Program-made: the position numbers and the translations under genes
The notes under the pieces: model-generated
Told to the model about the DNA's origin: nothing
The model's input: only the letters and a program-made list of their open reading frames with translations
Database searches by the model: none
Shown here: positions 34,335-42,305 of the stretch, in pieces
How the letters are laid out: each line of letters begins with the position of its first letter
How positions within the stretch are numbered: position 1 is the stretch's first letter
NCBI GenBank assembly: GCA_903895995.1
Contig: CAITVX010000020.1
Location: 110,899-174,898 of the forward strand
Source: an uncultured Actinomycetes bacterium
GTDB taxonomy: Bacteria > Actinomycetota > Actinomycetes > Nanopelagicales > Nanopelagicaceae
Length of the DNA: 64,000 nucleotides
Reading direction: 5' to 3'

Positions 34335-35758
34335 GCGCGGAGTGCTACTGCGATCTCGCGGAAATCTTCAACCAAGATATCGATCTCTTTTTGAGTATGA
34401 GCAAGACTTATCAGCCACTGCTCATCGAGTCCTGGAGGCGTAATGATCCCACGGTTGAGTGACCAGAGCCAGGAGAGTTCTGCCACTTCAAAGTCCGAAG
34501 CCTTGTAATCACGATAGTTACGAACGCGATCGATAGACCATGTAATGCAACCCTTCACACCAAATCCAATTGTGTGAGCAGGAAGTTCGTACTCATTAAT
34601 AATGTCAGTAATACGATCGAGTGCGTTGTGATTGAGACGCTCAGCTTCAGCTAGCGCTTCAGGGGTAGCAACCATATCCACGCCACGAATTCCTGCCATC
34701 GCAAGTGGATTGCCGTTAAATGTTCCGAAGTGAGGCATCCGGTTATCAGTCACCGCATCCATATATTGCTTCTTGCCACCGAACGCCGCAACGGGCATTC
34801 CGCCACCAATTGATTTCGCGAGAGTTATGAGATCTGGTTGAACTCCAAGACGTACAGCAGCTCCATGAGGGCCAGCAGTGAGTCCAGTTTTAACTTCATC
34901 AAAGATCAGAACAATCCCGTATTGATCGCAGAGAGCACGGACGCCTTCGAGGTAGCCATCATCGGGCAGAACGATTGCTAAGTTCTCAAGAACTGGCTCT
35001 ACGATGAAGCAGGCAATTGAATCGTGATCGCGAGCGAAGAGCTTCTCAAGCGCAGGTAAATTATTGAATGGAACGACAAAGACGACCCCAGGTGATGTGC
35101 CATCTTGGACGACGGCGTTTGGAGTCTCAGCTGGGCCGGCTTCTGTGAGTGAAGGCTTTCCAGAGACCGTCAAGGTATCTGAACTACCGTGGTAGCCACC
35201 TTCGACCTTAACAACTGCGGGCTTGCCGGTGTAGGACTTTGCGATACGAACTGCGTACATGGTCGCTTCAGTTCCAGAATTGGCAAAGCGAACTTGATCA
35301 ATATTGAAGCGCCTGCAGAGACGCTCCCCTGCATCGCGAGAGATCGGCGAAGGTGTAACAAAGAGCATTCCTGAATCGAGTGCCTTCTTACCTTCAGCAA
35401 CTACGGTTGGATTCAAATGGCCTGCAAGCATCGCTCCAAATCCCATGGAGAGATCAAGCAGTTCACGGCCATCAACATCTTTCATATATGCACCCTTTGC
35501 AGATGCAATCGCAATTGGATATGGATCCCAATGTTGGAAGCTGGAGACAACGCCAAGAGGCATACTCATCTTCGCAGCTTCAAATTCTGTACGTGATGCA
35601 CCGGTGTCGCGAGTGAAACGCTCCCACTCAGATGCCATTAACTTTGCTACAACGCTCTTATCGACTGGACGTGTTGTTACCGCAGTGCGCACATATTTAT
35701 TGGGATTCAGTGAATTTTTCATTTGTGCCAAGGTATCAGGTTCGCTTAAAAGAGTCAT
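34331..35758 (-). CDS. Class III aminotransferase, glutamate-1-semialdehyde mutase-like
   Basis: This 475-residue PLP enzyme has the class III blocks RFANSGTEATMYAVRIA, VEGGYHGSSDTLTVSG, LIFDEVKTGL (PLP aspartate), and LAKSIGGGMPVAAFGG with the Schiff-base lysine. It is closest by eye to HemL-like subgroups but has an N-terminal extension of about 50 residues and lacks heme-gene neighbours, so a different amino-acid or amine substrate is likely. The start has no -10 box 6 bases upstream. Divergent from the MFS gene across an AT-rich 122-base gap that holds a direct repeat. Confidence 0.85.
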   Translation of the reverse strand: MTLLSEPDTLAQMKNSLNPNKYVRTAVTTRPVDKSVVAKLMASEWERFTRDTGASRTEFEAAKMSMPLGVVSSFQHWDPYPIAIASAKGAYMKDVDGRELLDLSMGFGAMLAGHLNPTVVAEGKKALDSGMLFVTPSPISRDAGERLCRRFNIDQVRFANSGTEATMYAVRIAKSYTGKPAVVKVEGGYHGSSDTLTVSGKPSLTEAGPAETPNAVVQDGTSPGVVFVVPFNNLPALEKLFARDHDSIACFIVEPVLENLAIVLPDDGYLEGVRALCDQYGIVLIFDEVKTGLTAGPHGAAVRLGVQPDLITLAKSIGGGMPVAAFGGKKQYMDAVTDNRMPHFGTFNGNPLAMAGIRGVDMVATPEALAEAERLNHNALDRITDIINEYELPAHTIGFGVKGCITWSIDRVRNYRDYKASDFEVAELSWLWSLNRGIITPPGLDEQWLISLAHTQKEIDILVEDFREIAVALRA

Positions 35759-35783
35759 ATTTCACAGACTTCATGCGTGTTGT

Positions 35784-35842
35784 TCTTAGACTTTTACTCA
35801 AAATTTTTCAAATAGCAAGTTATTATTCGTGGTCTTAGACTT
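35784..35842. repeat. Direct repeat TCTTAGACTT in divergent promoter region
   Basis: TCTTAGACTT occurs at 35784-35793 and again at 35833-35842 in the AT-rich gap between the aminotransferase and MFS genes. The pair may be an operator for a local regulator; no regulator gene is adjacent. Confidence 0.4.
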
Positions 35843-35880
35843 AATCCATACAATCAAAGTGCAATCAAAAGGGGATATCT

Positions 35881-37344
35881 GTGTCGAAAAAAGTTACTGA
35901 AGATGGTCTAGATCCAAACCGTTGGAGAGCCCTAGCGGTTATTGCAATGGCATCTCTCATGGTTGTGCTTGATAGTTCAATCGTCAATATCGCTATCCCA
36001 AGCGCGCAAAGAGATCTCCACATTTCAGCAGCGAATCGTCAATGGGTAGTCACTGCATACACTCTTGCATTTGGTTCACTCCTTCTTCTCGGAGGGCGCA
36101 TCGCCGATCTCGTCGGGCGTAAGAAAATTTTTATCACAGGACTCCTTGGTTTTGCTGGAGCTTCCGCCCTGGGCGGAATAGCAAGCACTCAAGCTATGCT
36201 CTTTGGTGCTCGTGCTCTACAAGGTGTATTCGGGGCACTGCTTGCGCCAGCCGCGCTCTCTCTGATTAACGTTACTTTCACACTTCCAAAAGAGCGTGCG
36301 AAGGCTTTTGGTGTGTACGGAGCTATCTCTGGTGGTGGCGCAGCAATTGGTTTAATCCTTGGTGGGACGCTTACTGAGTATGCAAACTGGCGCTGGTGTT
36401 TAGGAGTGAATGTTCCGATCGCCCTTATCACTGTAGCCATGGCTCTTCCTTGGCTCCACGAATCTCATGCAGAGGGCGATCACAAATACGATATTCCTGG
36501 CGCGGTGACCGTTTCACTCGGCTTGCTCTCCCTCGTCTATGGTTTTAGCCAGGCAGCAACCCATGGGTGGGCAAAGAGTTCTACATACCAATATTTCATC
36601 ATCGCAGCGGTCTTACTCGTAGCCTTCTTTATTATTGAGTCCAAAGTTGAGGGACCATTACTTCCAATAAGAGTTCTCGCTGAGAAGAACCGCGCAGGTT
36701 CATACCTTGCAACTATTCTCATTGGCGCTGGATTATTCACGATGTTCTTATTCCTCAGTATCTATTTCCAAAATATTCATGGGTATAGCGCGCTTCGATC
36801 AGGCTTTGCATTCTTGCCATTCTCTGGTGGAGTAATTCTCTTCGCCGGAGTAGCAGCAACACTGATGCCCAAAGTTGGCGCACGTCCGTTGATGCTCACC
36901 GGGTTATTGATGGCAACGATCGGTCTCTTCTACTTATCCCGCTTTACTCCTACTTCCTCATACACAACAGCAATCCTGCCTGCAATGCTGATCATGAGTA
37001 CTGGACTTGCACTTGTCTTTATTCCAAGTGCGACAACAGGTCTACATGGTGTTGGTGGTAGGGACTCTGGAGTTGCATCGGCAATGATCAATACAAGTCA
37101 GCAGATTGGTGGATCACTGGGCGCTGCTTTGCTCAATACTGTCGCGGTCACGGCTTCAACAGCCTATGCGACAGCACATTCATCAATGGGTAAGAACGTT
37201 CAAGCCTTCGCGATGGTCCATGGTTTCTCCGTGGCATTTCGAGTAGGCGCTGGGTTCTTAGCTATTGCTGCAGTAATCATTGCTCTCACCATCACTGTTG
37301 GTAAGCATGCAGCGGATTCAGCTGAAGGAGTTGTACTTCACTAA
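35881..37344 (+). CDS. MFS transporter, DHA2 (EmrB/QacA) family
   Basis: This 487-residue proton-driven exporter has about 14 membrane segments. Family motifs are VVLDSSIVNIAIPSAQ in helix 1, GGRIADLVGRKKIF between helices 2 and 3 (motif A), and ISGGGAAIGLILGG in helix 5 (motif C of exporters). The substrate is unknown; multidrug or metabolite export is typical. GTG start preceded by AAAAGGGG, so the mRNA has a leader. It converges with copC, 3 bases apart. Confidence 0.92.
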   Translation: MSKKVTEDGLDPNRWRALAVIAMASLMVVLDSSIVNIAIPSAQRDLHISAANRQWVVTAYTLAFGSLLLLGGRIADLVGRKKIFITGLLGFAGASALGGIASTQAMLFGARALQGVFGALLAPAALSLINVTFTLPKERAKAFGVYGAISGGGAAIGLILGGTLTEYANWRWCLGVNVPIALITVAMALPWLHESHAEGDHKYDIPGAVTVSLGLLSLVYGFSQAATHGWAKSSTYQYFIIAAVLLVAFFIIESKVEGPLLPIRVLAEKNRAGSYLATILIGAGLFTMFLFLSIYFQNIHGYSALRSGFAFLPFSGGVILFAGVAATLMPKVGARPLMLTGLLMATIGLFYLSRFTPTSSYTTAILPAMLIMSTGLALVFIPSATTGLHGVGGRDSGVASAMINTSQQIGGSLGAALLNTVAVTASTAYATAHSSMGKNVQAFAMVHGFSVAFRVGAGFLAIAAVIIALTITVGKHAADSAEGVVLH

Positions 37345-37347
37345 CCT

Positions 37348-37845
37348 CTACTTTCGTCGGTAGATAAAGATCCCGAAGAGCAGACCAAAGACGATCAAGA
37401 TTGTCGATGTGGCGATGAGGGCGAAGTTCTTGGTACTTCCATGGTGCGGTTGTTGCGTCGTATACGGCGTAGCACTCGCACCATTCTTGTAATTGAAAGA
37501 GAACTCTCCATCGAGAACGTGGCCATCGGCTGCCGCTATCCGGTAGTTCACGAGCACTGGTCCATCGACACTATTAGGTGAGACCGCAACTGTCAGCACG
37601 GCTCCATCGACCTTGGTGGCGCCCTCAAGTGACTGAGCGTTGGCATTAGTGACGCTCACCTTATTGATCTCTGCTCCAGCTAAGACTTGCAGCGGCTCAC
37701 CAAAGGTCAGGGTGATGTGATCTGGCCAGCTCTGAATCGTTGTGTCGTGGATCGGATCACTCGAGATTAACGTTGTGTGAGCCTGAGCGATTTGTGGCGC
37801 GGCTAGAAAGACCAAAGAAATACATGCAGCGAGAACCTTCTTCAT
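37348..37845 (-). CDS. copC: CopC-domain copper-binding protein, membrane anchored
   Basis: This 165-residue protein has a signal peptide cleaved before HTTLISSDPIHD, exposing an N-terminal histidine that is a Cu(II) ligand in CopC proteins. A single beta-sandwich CopC domain follows (about residues 23-118), then a Ser/Thr/His linker and one C-terminal helix ending YRRK. Extracytoplasmic copper binding and delivery is the probable role, relevant to the copper-containing oxidase at 3-6 kb. No CopD gene is adjacent. TAAGAT lies 6 bases before the ATG and includes the upstream gene's TAA. Confidence 0.9.
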   Translation of the reverse strand: MKKVLAACISLVFLAAPQIAQAHTTLISSDPIHDTTIQSWPDHITLTFGEPLQVLAGAEINKVSVTNANAQSLEGATKVDGAVLTVAVSPNSVDGPVLVNYRIAAADGHVLDGEFSFNYKNGASATPYTTQQPHHGSTKNFALIATSTILIVFGLLFGIFIYRRK

Positions 37846-37851
37846 ATTGCG

Positions 37852-37857
37852 ATCTTA
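37852..37857 (-). promoter_or_regulatory. Leaderless -10 box for copC
   Basis: Minus-strand TAAGAT includes the TAA stop of the short-chain dehydrogenase and ends 6 bases before the ATG at 37845. Confidence 0.6.
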
Positions 37858-38685
37858 GTCGAGGAAGAAGTCGAGCAAGAAATCTGTTGTCCCAGGCTTC
37901 ACTGAGTACTTCTCTAAATCAGTGATTCCCTCAGAGGCTAAGACTTCATCATCGACAAAGAAGTTCCCTGTTGTCGTCTTCGCATCACGGGTAAGGATGA
38001 TGTAGGCAGAGTCTGAGAGGATCTCAGGGATGCGACAGAAATCAGTATCGACTCCAGGGATCATCGCCAGCGCTGCGGTATCGATCGCCGTCCGGGGCCA
38101 GAGCGCATTGACGCCAATGCCATCTCGTTTGAACTCTTCAGAGAGTCCAAGAACGCACATACTCATTCCATACTTTGCCATTGTGTAAGCCAGATGCGGC
38201 TTAAACCACTTTGCCTTCATAGAGAGTGGCGGTGATAGCGTCAGAATATGAGGATTACGTCCGGCTGCAGCCGATGCCTTGAGATGAGGAAGTGCGGCTT
38301 GAGAAGTGAGAAAAGTGCCGCGAACGTTGACATCAAACATGAGATCGAAGCGCTTTGCTGGGGTTGAGAGTGTTGGAGTCAGATTGATCGCGCTCGCATT
38401 ATTGATCAAAATATCGATGCCGCCAAAGGTTTCAACGGTTTGCGCAATTGCCGATGCGATCTGGTTCTCATCACGAATATCACACTGGATAGCGAGGCCT
38501 TCCCCGCCCGCTGCATTAATCTCTTCAACCGAGGTGTAGATAGTTCCTGGGAGTGTTGGGTGTGGCTCTGTTGTCTTTGCTGCAATGGCTACCTTCGCCC
38601 CATCGCGTGCGGCTCGGAGTGCAATGGCAAGTCCGATACCTCGAGATCCTCCGGTAATAAAGATGCGCTTCCCTTCAAGTGACAT
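37855..38685 (-). CDS. Short-chain dehydrogenase/reductase, HSDL2-like
   Basis: This 276-residue SDR has the cofactor site TGGSRGIGLAIALRAARDG, the NNASAINL block and the active-site pair in AYTMAKYGMS. Blocks such as AAKTTEPHPTLPGTIYTS are characteristic of hydroxysteroid dehydrogenase-like 2 relatives, which act on lipids of unknown identity. It lies 2 bases after the enoyl-CoA hydratase gene with GAAGGA before its ATG, so the two are co-transcribed and probably work in one lipid or acyl-CoA pathway. Confidence 0.9.
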   Translation of the reverse strand: MSLEGKRIFITGGSRGIGLAIALRAARDGAKVAIAAKTTEPHPTLPGTIYTSVEEINAAGGEGLAIQCDIRDENQIASAIAQTVETFGGIDILINNASAINLTPTLSTPAKRFDLMFDVNVRGTFLTSQAALPHLKASAAAGRNPHILTLSPPLSMKAKWFKPHLAYTMAKYGMSMCVLGLSEEFKRDGIGVNALWPRTAIDTAALAMIPGVDTDFCRIPEILSDSAYIILTRDAKTTTGNFFVDDEVLASEGITDLEKYSVKPGTTDFLLDFFLD

Positions 38686-38687
38686 TG

Positions 38688-39431
38688 TTAATCCTTCTTC
38701 CGTGAGGTCATGAACTTCATAAATGCACCTTGAGTCTCATCTGATTGCAGAGCGATTCTAAACATTTCACCTTCTGCAAGCATCACATTTTCAACCGCTA
38801 TATGTGAGCCGCTCTTTAAGAGCGCTTTAGTATTGAGAACGGCATTGGGTGGTTGCTGGGCGATCATTTCTGCAATCGCTAAGGCTTTCTCAACGGGCTT
38901 ATCTTCAACGCTGTTAATCAATCTCATCTCAAGAGCTTCATCTCCCCCGAAGTTTCTGCCTGTTAGGAAAATTTCTGATGCCTTTGCATGACCCACCAAA
39001 CGTGGGAAGAGAAGGCTTGAGCCTGCCTCAGGCACTAAACCAAGAGTGACGAAGGGCATGGAGAAAATTGTGTCAGGGGCTGCGAAGACAAGATCACAGT
39101 GCATTAACATTGTTGTGCCGATACCAACAGCATTTCCCTGCACTGCAGCTATCAAAGGCTTGGGAAAGTCATGGATAGCTTTCAGGAAGTGAAAGACTGG
39201 TGAATCCAAAGTGGTCTCTTCATTCATGAAATCCATAATGTCGTTACCTGCGGTGAAGGCCTTGCCATTTCCAGAGATGACGACGCTTCGGATCCCAAAA
39301 TCCCCCGCAGCACTATTGAGGTTGCTTGCCAGGGTCGCGTACATCGCTTGAGAAATTGCATTCTTCTTCTCTGGGCGGTTGAGCGTCAGGTGCAGAACCT
39401 GGCCCACTTGCTCAATCAGAATCTCAGACAT
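38688..39431 (-). CDS. Enoyl-CoA hydratase/isomerase family protein
   Basis: This 247-residue crotonase-fold protein has the oxyanion-hole blocks NGKAFTAGNDIMDF and AVQGNAVGIGTTM, and the MPFVTLGLVPEAGSS region where the catalytic glutamates would lie (one is visible, PEAGSS). Substrate chain length cannot be read from sequence. First gene of a two-gene unit with the SDR. TAACCT lies 6 bases before the ATG, so the message is probably leaderless. Confidence 0.9.
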   Translation of the reverse strand: MSEILIEQVGQVLHLTLNRPEKKNAISQAMYATLASNLNSAAGDFGIRSVVISGNGKAFTAGNDIMDFMNEETTLDSPVFHFLKAIHDFPKPLIAAVQGNAVGIGTTMLMHCDLVFAAPDTIFSMPFVTLGLVPEAGSSLLFPRLVGHAKASEIFLTGRNFGGDEALEMRLINSVEDKPVEKALAIAEMIAQQPPNAVLNTKALLKSGSHIAVENVMLAEGEMFRIALQSDETQGAFMKFMTSRKKD

Positions 39432-39437
39432 CTACCT

Positions 39438-39443
39438 AGGTTA
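39438..39443 (-). promoter_or_regulatory. Leaderless -10 box for enoyl-CoA hydratase
   Basis: Minus-strand TAACCT ends 6 bases before the ATG at 39431. Confidence 0.6.
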
Positions 39444-39461
39444 CTGATGAGTAAAGAAAGT

Positions 39462-39589
39462 ATCTACCTGCGTGTTGGGCGTCACAAAGCGGGGGCAGCC
39501 CCTTACCGTTTATTTTCAGCACCTTCTTTGGGAGGAGCTCCCCTCCCGCCAACGGGGGCGCGATGGGGCTGATAGATAGGCATCTACCT
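39462..39589 (+). other. GC-rich structured leader element before uraA
   Basis: A GC-rich stretch of about 112 bases is bounded by two direct copies of ATCTACCT (39462-39469 and 39582-39589). It can fold as an outer stem CAGCCCC/GGGGCTG (39496-39502 with 39565-39571) enclosing hairpins GGGAG/CTCCC (39530-39542) and CCCG/CGGG (39545-39556). A 41-codon open frame runs through it (39448-39573). It may be an RNA regulator of the permease, a small inserted element, or neither; I do not recognise a known class. Confidence 0.4.
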
Positions 39590-39590
39590 A

Positions 39591-40820
39591 ATGTCACTCT
39601 TCTCATGGACTGAGAACAAATCAGGAGGCGTCGTAGCACCACACGAGCGTCTGAGCTGGCCAATGACCGTCGGAACCGGTCTCCAACATATCGCAGCAAT
39701 GTTCGGTGCAACTTTCCTCGTTCCAATCATCACGCACCTACCTCCAACCACCACAATCTTCTTCTCTGGCGTTGGAACACTTCTTTTCCTGATCATCACT
39801 CAAAATAAGGTCCCAAGCTATCTCGGATCTTCATTCGCCTTCTTGGCTCCAATCGCTGCTGCGGTTAGCAAGGGCGGAATGGCTCAAGCACTCGGCGGAG
39901 TTGTCGCAACCGGCGTAGTACTCGCAATCGTTGGACTTATTGTCCGCGGTGCGGGCATCGGTTGGATCAACTGGCTACTCCCTCCAGTCGTAACAGGAAC
40001 GATCGTTATGGTGATCGGACTCAACCTTGCTGGAGCTGCAAAGAATAACTTTGTAACAAAGCCACTTCTATCAATCGTTACTCTCGCAGCTATCGCGATC
40101 GTCGCTGTTGCTGGCAAAGGCTTTATCTCTCGCATCTCGATCTTCGTCGGAATTCTCGTTGGATATATCGTTGCGATCATTACTGGCGATGTTAATTCCG
40201 ATGGAATCAAGGCAGCAAAGTGGCTTGCAATGCCAACCTTTACACATCCATCATTCAAGATGAGCGCAATCGTTCTCTTCTTGCCAGTTGTACTCGTACT
40301 CATCGCTGAGAACGTTGGACACGTCAAAGCAGTTGCTGCGATGACAAACTCAAACCTCGATGGTCAAATGGGTAACGCCCTGATGGCTGACGGAGTTTCA
40401 ACTGTCCTTGCCGGAATGGGTGGCGGTTCAGGAACAACTACTTATGCAGAAAATATTGGCGTCATGGCTGCTACAAAGGTCTATTCGACAGCAGCGTATT
40501 GGGTTGCAGGAATTGGCGCGATCGTTCTCTCACTCTGCCCTAAGTTCGGTGCAGTATTGAGCGCAACTCCAGCCGGTGTTCTTGGCGGCGCAGGCGTTGC
40601 TCTCTACGGAATGATCGGAATTCTCGGTGCACGTATCTGGATCGAGTCCCATGTTGATTTTAACAAGCCAAAGAATCTCATTGTTGCTGCTTCTGCAGTA
40701 ATCATCGGAATCTCTGATCTCTCATGGACACGTGGAAGCTACACATTCAACGGAATCATCAATGCAACATTGGTTGCAGTCGTTGGGTATCACGTACTGA
40801 ATTCCCTAGCTAAAGATTAA
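39591..40820 (+). CDS. uraA: Uracil/xanthine permease, NCS2 family
   Basis: This 409-residue nucleobase:cation symporter has the NCS2 blocks GLQHIAAMFGATFLVPII, PSYLGSSFAFLAP, IAENVGHVKAVA (conserved glutamate) and GMGGGSGTTTYAENIGVMA. Uracil is the more likely substrate from the QHIAAMFGAT start region, but xanthine or uric acid cannot be excluded. It has a 5' leader containing an unusual structured element and AGATAGG before the ATG. A strong terminator follows. Confidence 0.93.
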   Translation: MSLFSWTENKSGGVVAPHERLSWPMTVGTGLQHIAAMFGATFLVPIITHLPPTTTIFFSGVGTLLFLIITQNKVPSYLGSSFAFLAPIAAAVSKGGMAQALGGVVATGVVLAIVGLIVRGAGIGWINWLLPPVVTGTIVMVIGLNLAGAAKNNFVTKPLLSIVTLAAIAIVAVAGKGFISRISIFVGILVGYIVAIITGDVNSDGIKAAKWLAMPTFTHPSFKMSAIVLFLPVVLVLIAENVGHVKAVAAMTNSNLDGQMGNALMADGVSTVLAGMGGGSGTTTYAENIGVMAATKVYSTAAYWVAGIGAIVLSLCPKFGAVLSATPAGVLGGAGVALYGMIGILGARIWIESHVDFNKPKNLIVAASAVIIGISDLSWTRGSYTFNGIINATLVAVVGYHVLNSLAKD

Positions 40821-40848
40821 TGGATTAATTTAATCTAATCCTTGTTAG

Positions 40849-40879
40849 AGAGGGCGGGCTCATATCGAGCCCGCCCTCT
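40849..40879 (+). terminator. Terminator hairpin after uraA
   Basis: A perfect 13-bp stem AGAGGGCGGGCTC/GAGCCCGCCCTCT with an ATATC loop, followed by the pyrimidine-rich ATACTTTCTCT. The last base is the first T of the lysE -10 box. A smaller GGATTA/TAATCC repeat precedes it at 40822-40841. Confidence 0.8.
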
Positions 40880-40884
40880 ATACT
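40879..40884 (+). promoter_or_regulatory. Leaderless -10 box for lysE-family gene
   Basis: TATACT ends 6 bases before the ATG at 40891 and abuts the uraA terminator stem. Confidence 0.7.
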
Positions 40885-40890
40885 TTCTCT

Positions 40891-41541
40891 ATGCAGATTG
40901 TGATCCCTTCCCATCTCTGGGAGTACTGCATCGCAGCATTTCTTATTATTCTGGCGCCAGGTCCAAGTGTTCTCTTCACGATCGCACGTGCCATCGCTTG
41001 GGGACGAGCAACAGCTCTCCTGACAGTCCTGGGTAACGTCTTGGGCATGTACACCATGTCAGTCTTCGTCTGCTTTGGCCTTGGCCCGATCCTCTCCAGA
41101 TCGCATCTCATCTTTAATCTCGTGCAATGGGGCGGCGGTTTCTATCTCATCTACCTCGGGTACTCTGCAATTAAAGATAGCCCAAAGGATGCTGATGAGA
41201 TGCGCCAAGTTGTTGATGAGAAGCCGTCACCACTTCAGACGGTTCGCCAAGGTTTTGCTGTGGGCGCTCTCAATCCCAAGGGAATGGTCTTCTTCGCAGC
41301 GATCGTTCCGCAATTCGTAGATCGCGAAAAAGGTTCTGTGACATTTCAAATGCTTGTCATGGCAACAATATTTGCTGCGATTGCACTCTGCTCCGATGGG
41401 AGCTGGGGTCTACTCGCCGGAACGATTCGTGAATGGTTTGCCCGAGATGTTAAGCGCCTGATTCGAATGCGTGTCACCGGTGGCGGGGTCATGATCCTTC
41501 TAGGCGTGCTCACTATCGGCCAATCTCTGATCCACAAGTAG
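40891..41541 (+). CDS. LysE/RhtB-family amino-acid exporter
   Basis: This 216-residue protein has about six hydrophobic segments and LysE/RhtB blocks LAPGPSVLFTIARAIAWGR, GGGFYLIYLGYSAIK and GFAVGALNPKGMVFFAAIVPQ. It should export an amino acid or a homoserine-like compound. The ATG lies only 11 bases after the uraA terminator hairpin, and a perfect-looking TATACT is placed for a leaderless transcript. No transcription factor of the LysG type is adjacent. Confidence 0.9.
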   Translation: MQIVIPSHLWEYCIAAFLIILAPGPSVLFTIARAIAWGRATALLTVLGNVLGMYTMSVFVCFGLGPILSRSHLIFNLVQWGGGFYLIYLGYSAIKDSPKDADEMRQVVDEKPSPLQTVRQGFAVGALNPKGMVFFAAIVPQFVDREKGSVTFQMLVMATIFAAIALCSDGSWGLLAGTIREWFARDVKRLIRMRVTGGGVMILLGVLTIGQSLIHK

Positions 41542-41618
41542 GAATTTCGTGGCGTTCCACGCTGATGTCAGTCGCTGCCTGTTAAATTGAGCTACATCAA
41601 AAAATAGGAGCGACGTTT

Positions 41619-42305
41619 ATGGGTGAGAGAAGAGTTAATTTAAGTCCTAGTGATCTAACGTTTTCATGGGATGGGTGCCACCGCGAGTTGTGGCTCTATT
41701 ACAACCATCAAGTGAAAGCTCCCATGTTCATGCCGACCGTTGCTGAACTAGCTGAGTCACAAGAGAGTTACTTCATGAATAAGAGCGCTCCACTGAGCAC
41801 ATCTGCCATGCATCCAGATATTCCTGAGGGAAAAATCGTCGATCATGGTGGATGGGTCCTCTCAAAGCCAATTCAGATCGATGGCAAAGATTCTCACTTA
41901 TCGATTCGCGGAAAATATGATCTACTCGTTGAATTTCCCGATGCAACTTATGGCATCATCGATTGCAAGATGCAGGCTCGAACTTCAGATAAAAGTGGCT
42001 TCTACTCCCCTCAACTCGAGGCTTATGCCTATGCCCTTGAAAATCCTGCAAAGGGTGAAGCGAAGAAGATCTCCATGATTGGAATCTACTCATGGTCGGT
42101 TCCTCAAGCCTGGGGTAATGTCAAAGCAGGCTTTGGTTATCGCGTTAACTCCAATTGGTATCCAGCAGAGAGAAACCCACAGGCGTTACAGGATCGATTT
42201 AACGAATTCATCACCATGATCAACGGTGAATGTCCCCCATCGAAAGATGGATGCGATCATTGTAAATATCTTGGTGAGCGTGAAGCGATCCTGAAGAAGA
42301 GTTAA
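41619..42305 (+). CDS. PD-(D/E)XK nuclease-like protein with four cysteines (Cas4/AddB-like)
   Basis: This 228-residue protein has RecB/Cas4-type nuclease residues: D101 in RGKYDLL, D115 and K117 in IIDCKM, and Q132/Y136 in QLEAYAYAL. One cysteine near the start (C20, WDGCHRELW) and three near the end (C205, C212, C215) match the layout of 4Fe-4S cluster nucleases such as Cas4, AddB and Dna2. It stands alone, with no cas genes or helicase nearby. It could trim DNA ends in repair, but this is inference. AGGAG lies 8 bases before the ATG. It abuts the convergent plsC gene with no spacer. Confidence 0.72.
   Translation: MGERRVNLSPSDLTFSWDGCHRELWLYYNHQVKAPMFMPTVAELAESQESYFMNKSAPLSTSAMHPDIPEGKIVDHGGWVLSKPIQIDGKDSHLSIRGKYDLLVEFPDATYGIIDCKMQARTSDKSGFYSPQLEAYAYALENPAKGEAKKISMIGIYSWSVPQAWGNVKAGFGYRVNSNWYPAERNPQALQDRFNEFITMINGECPPSKDGCDHCKYLGEREAILKKS

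Noticed and set aside
39448..39573. 41-codon open frame in the uraA leader as a real gene
   Set aside because: It has no protein family resemblance and its content is explained by GC-rich palindromes; kept only as part of the structured element.
41548..41561. Hairpin CGTGG/CCACG after the LysE-family gene as a terminator
   Set aside because: The stem is only 5 bp and no T run follows.
41619..42305. CRISPR-associated Cas4
   Set aside because: No other cas gene and no repeat-spacer array anywhere in the window; only the fold resemblance remains.
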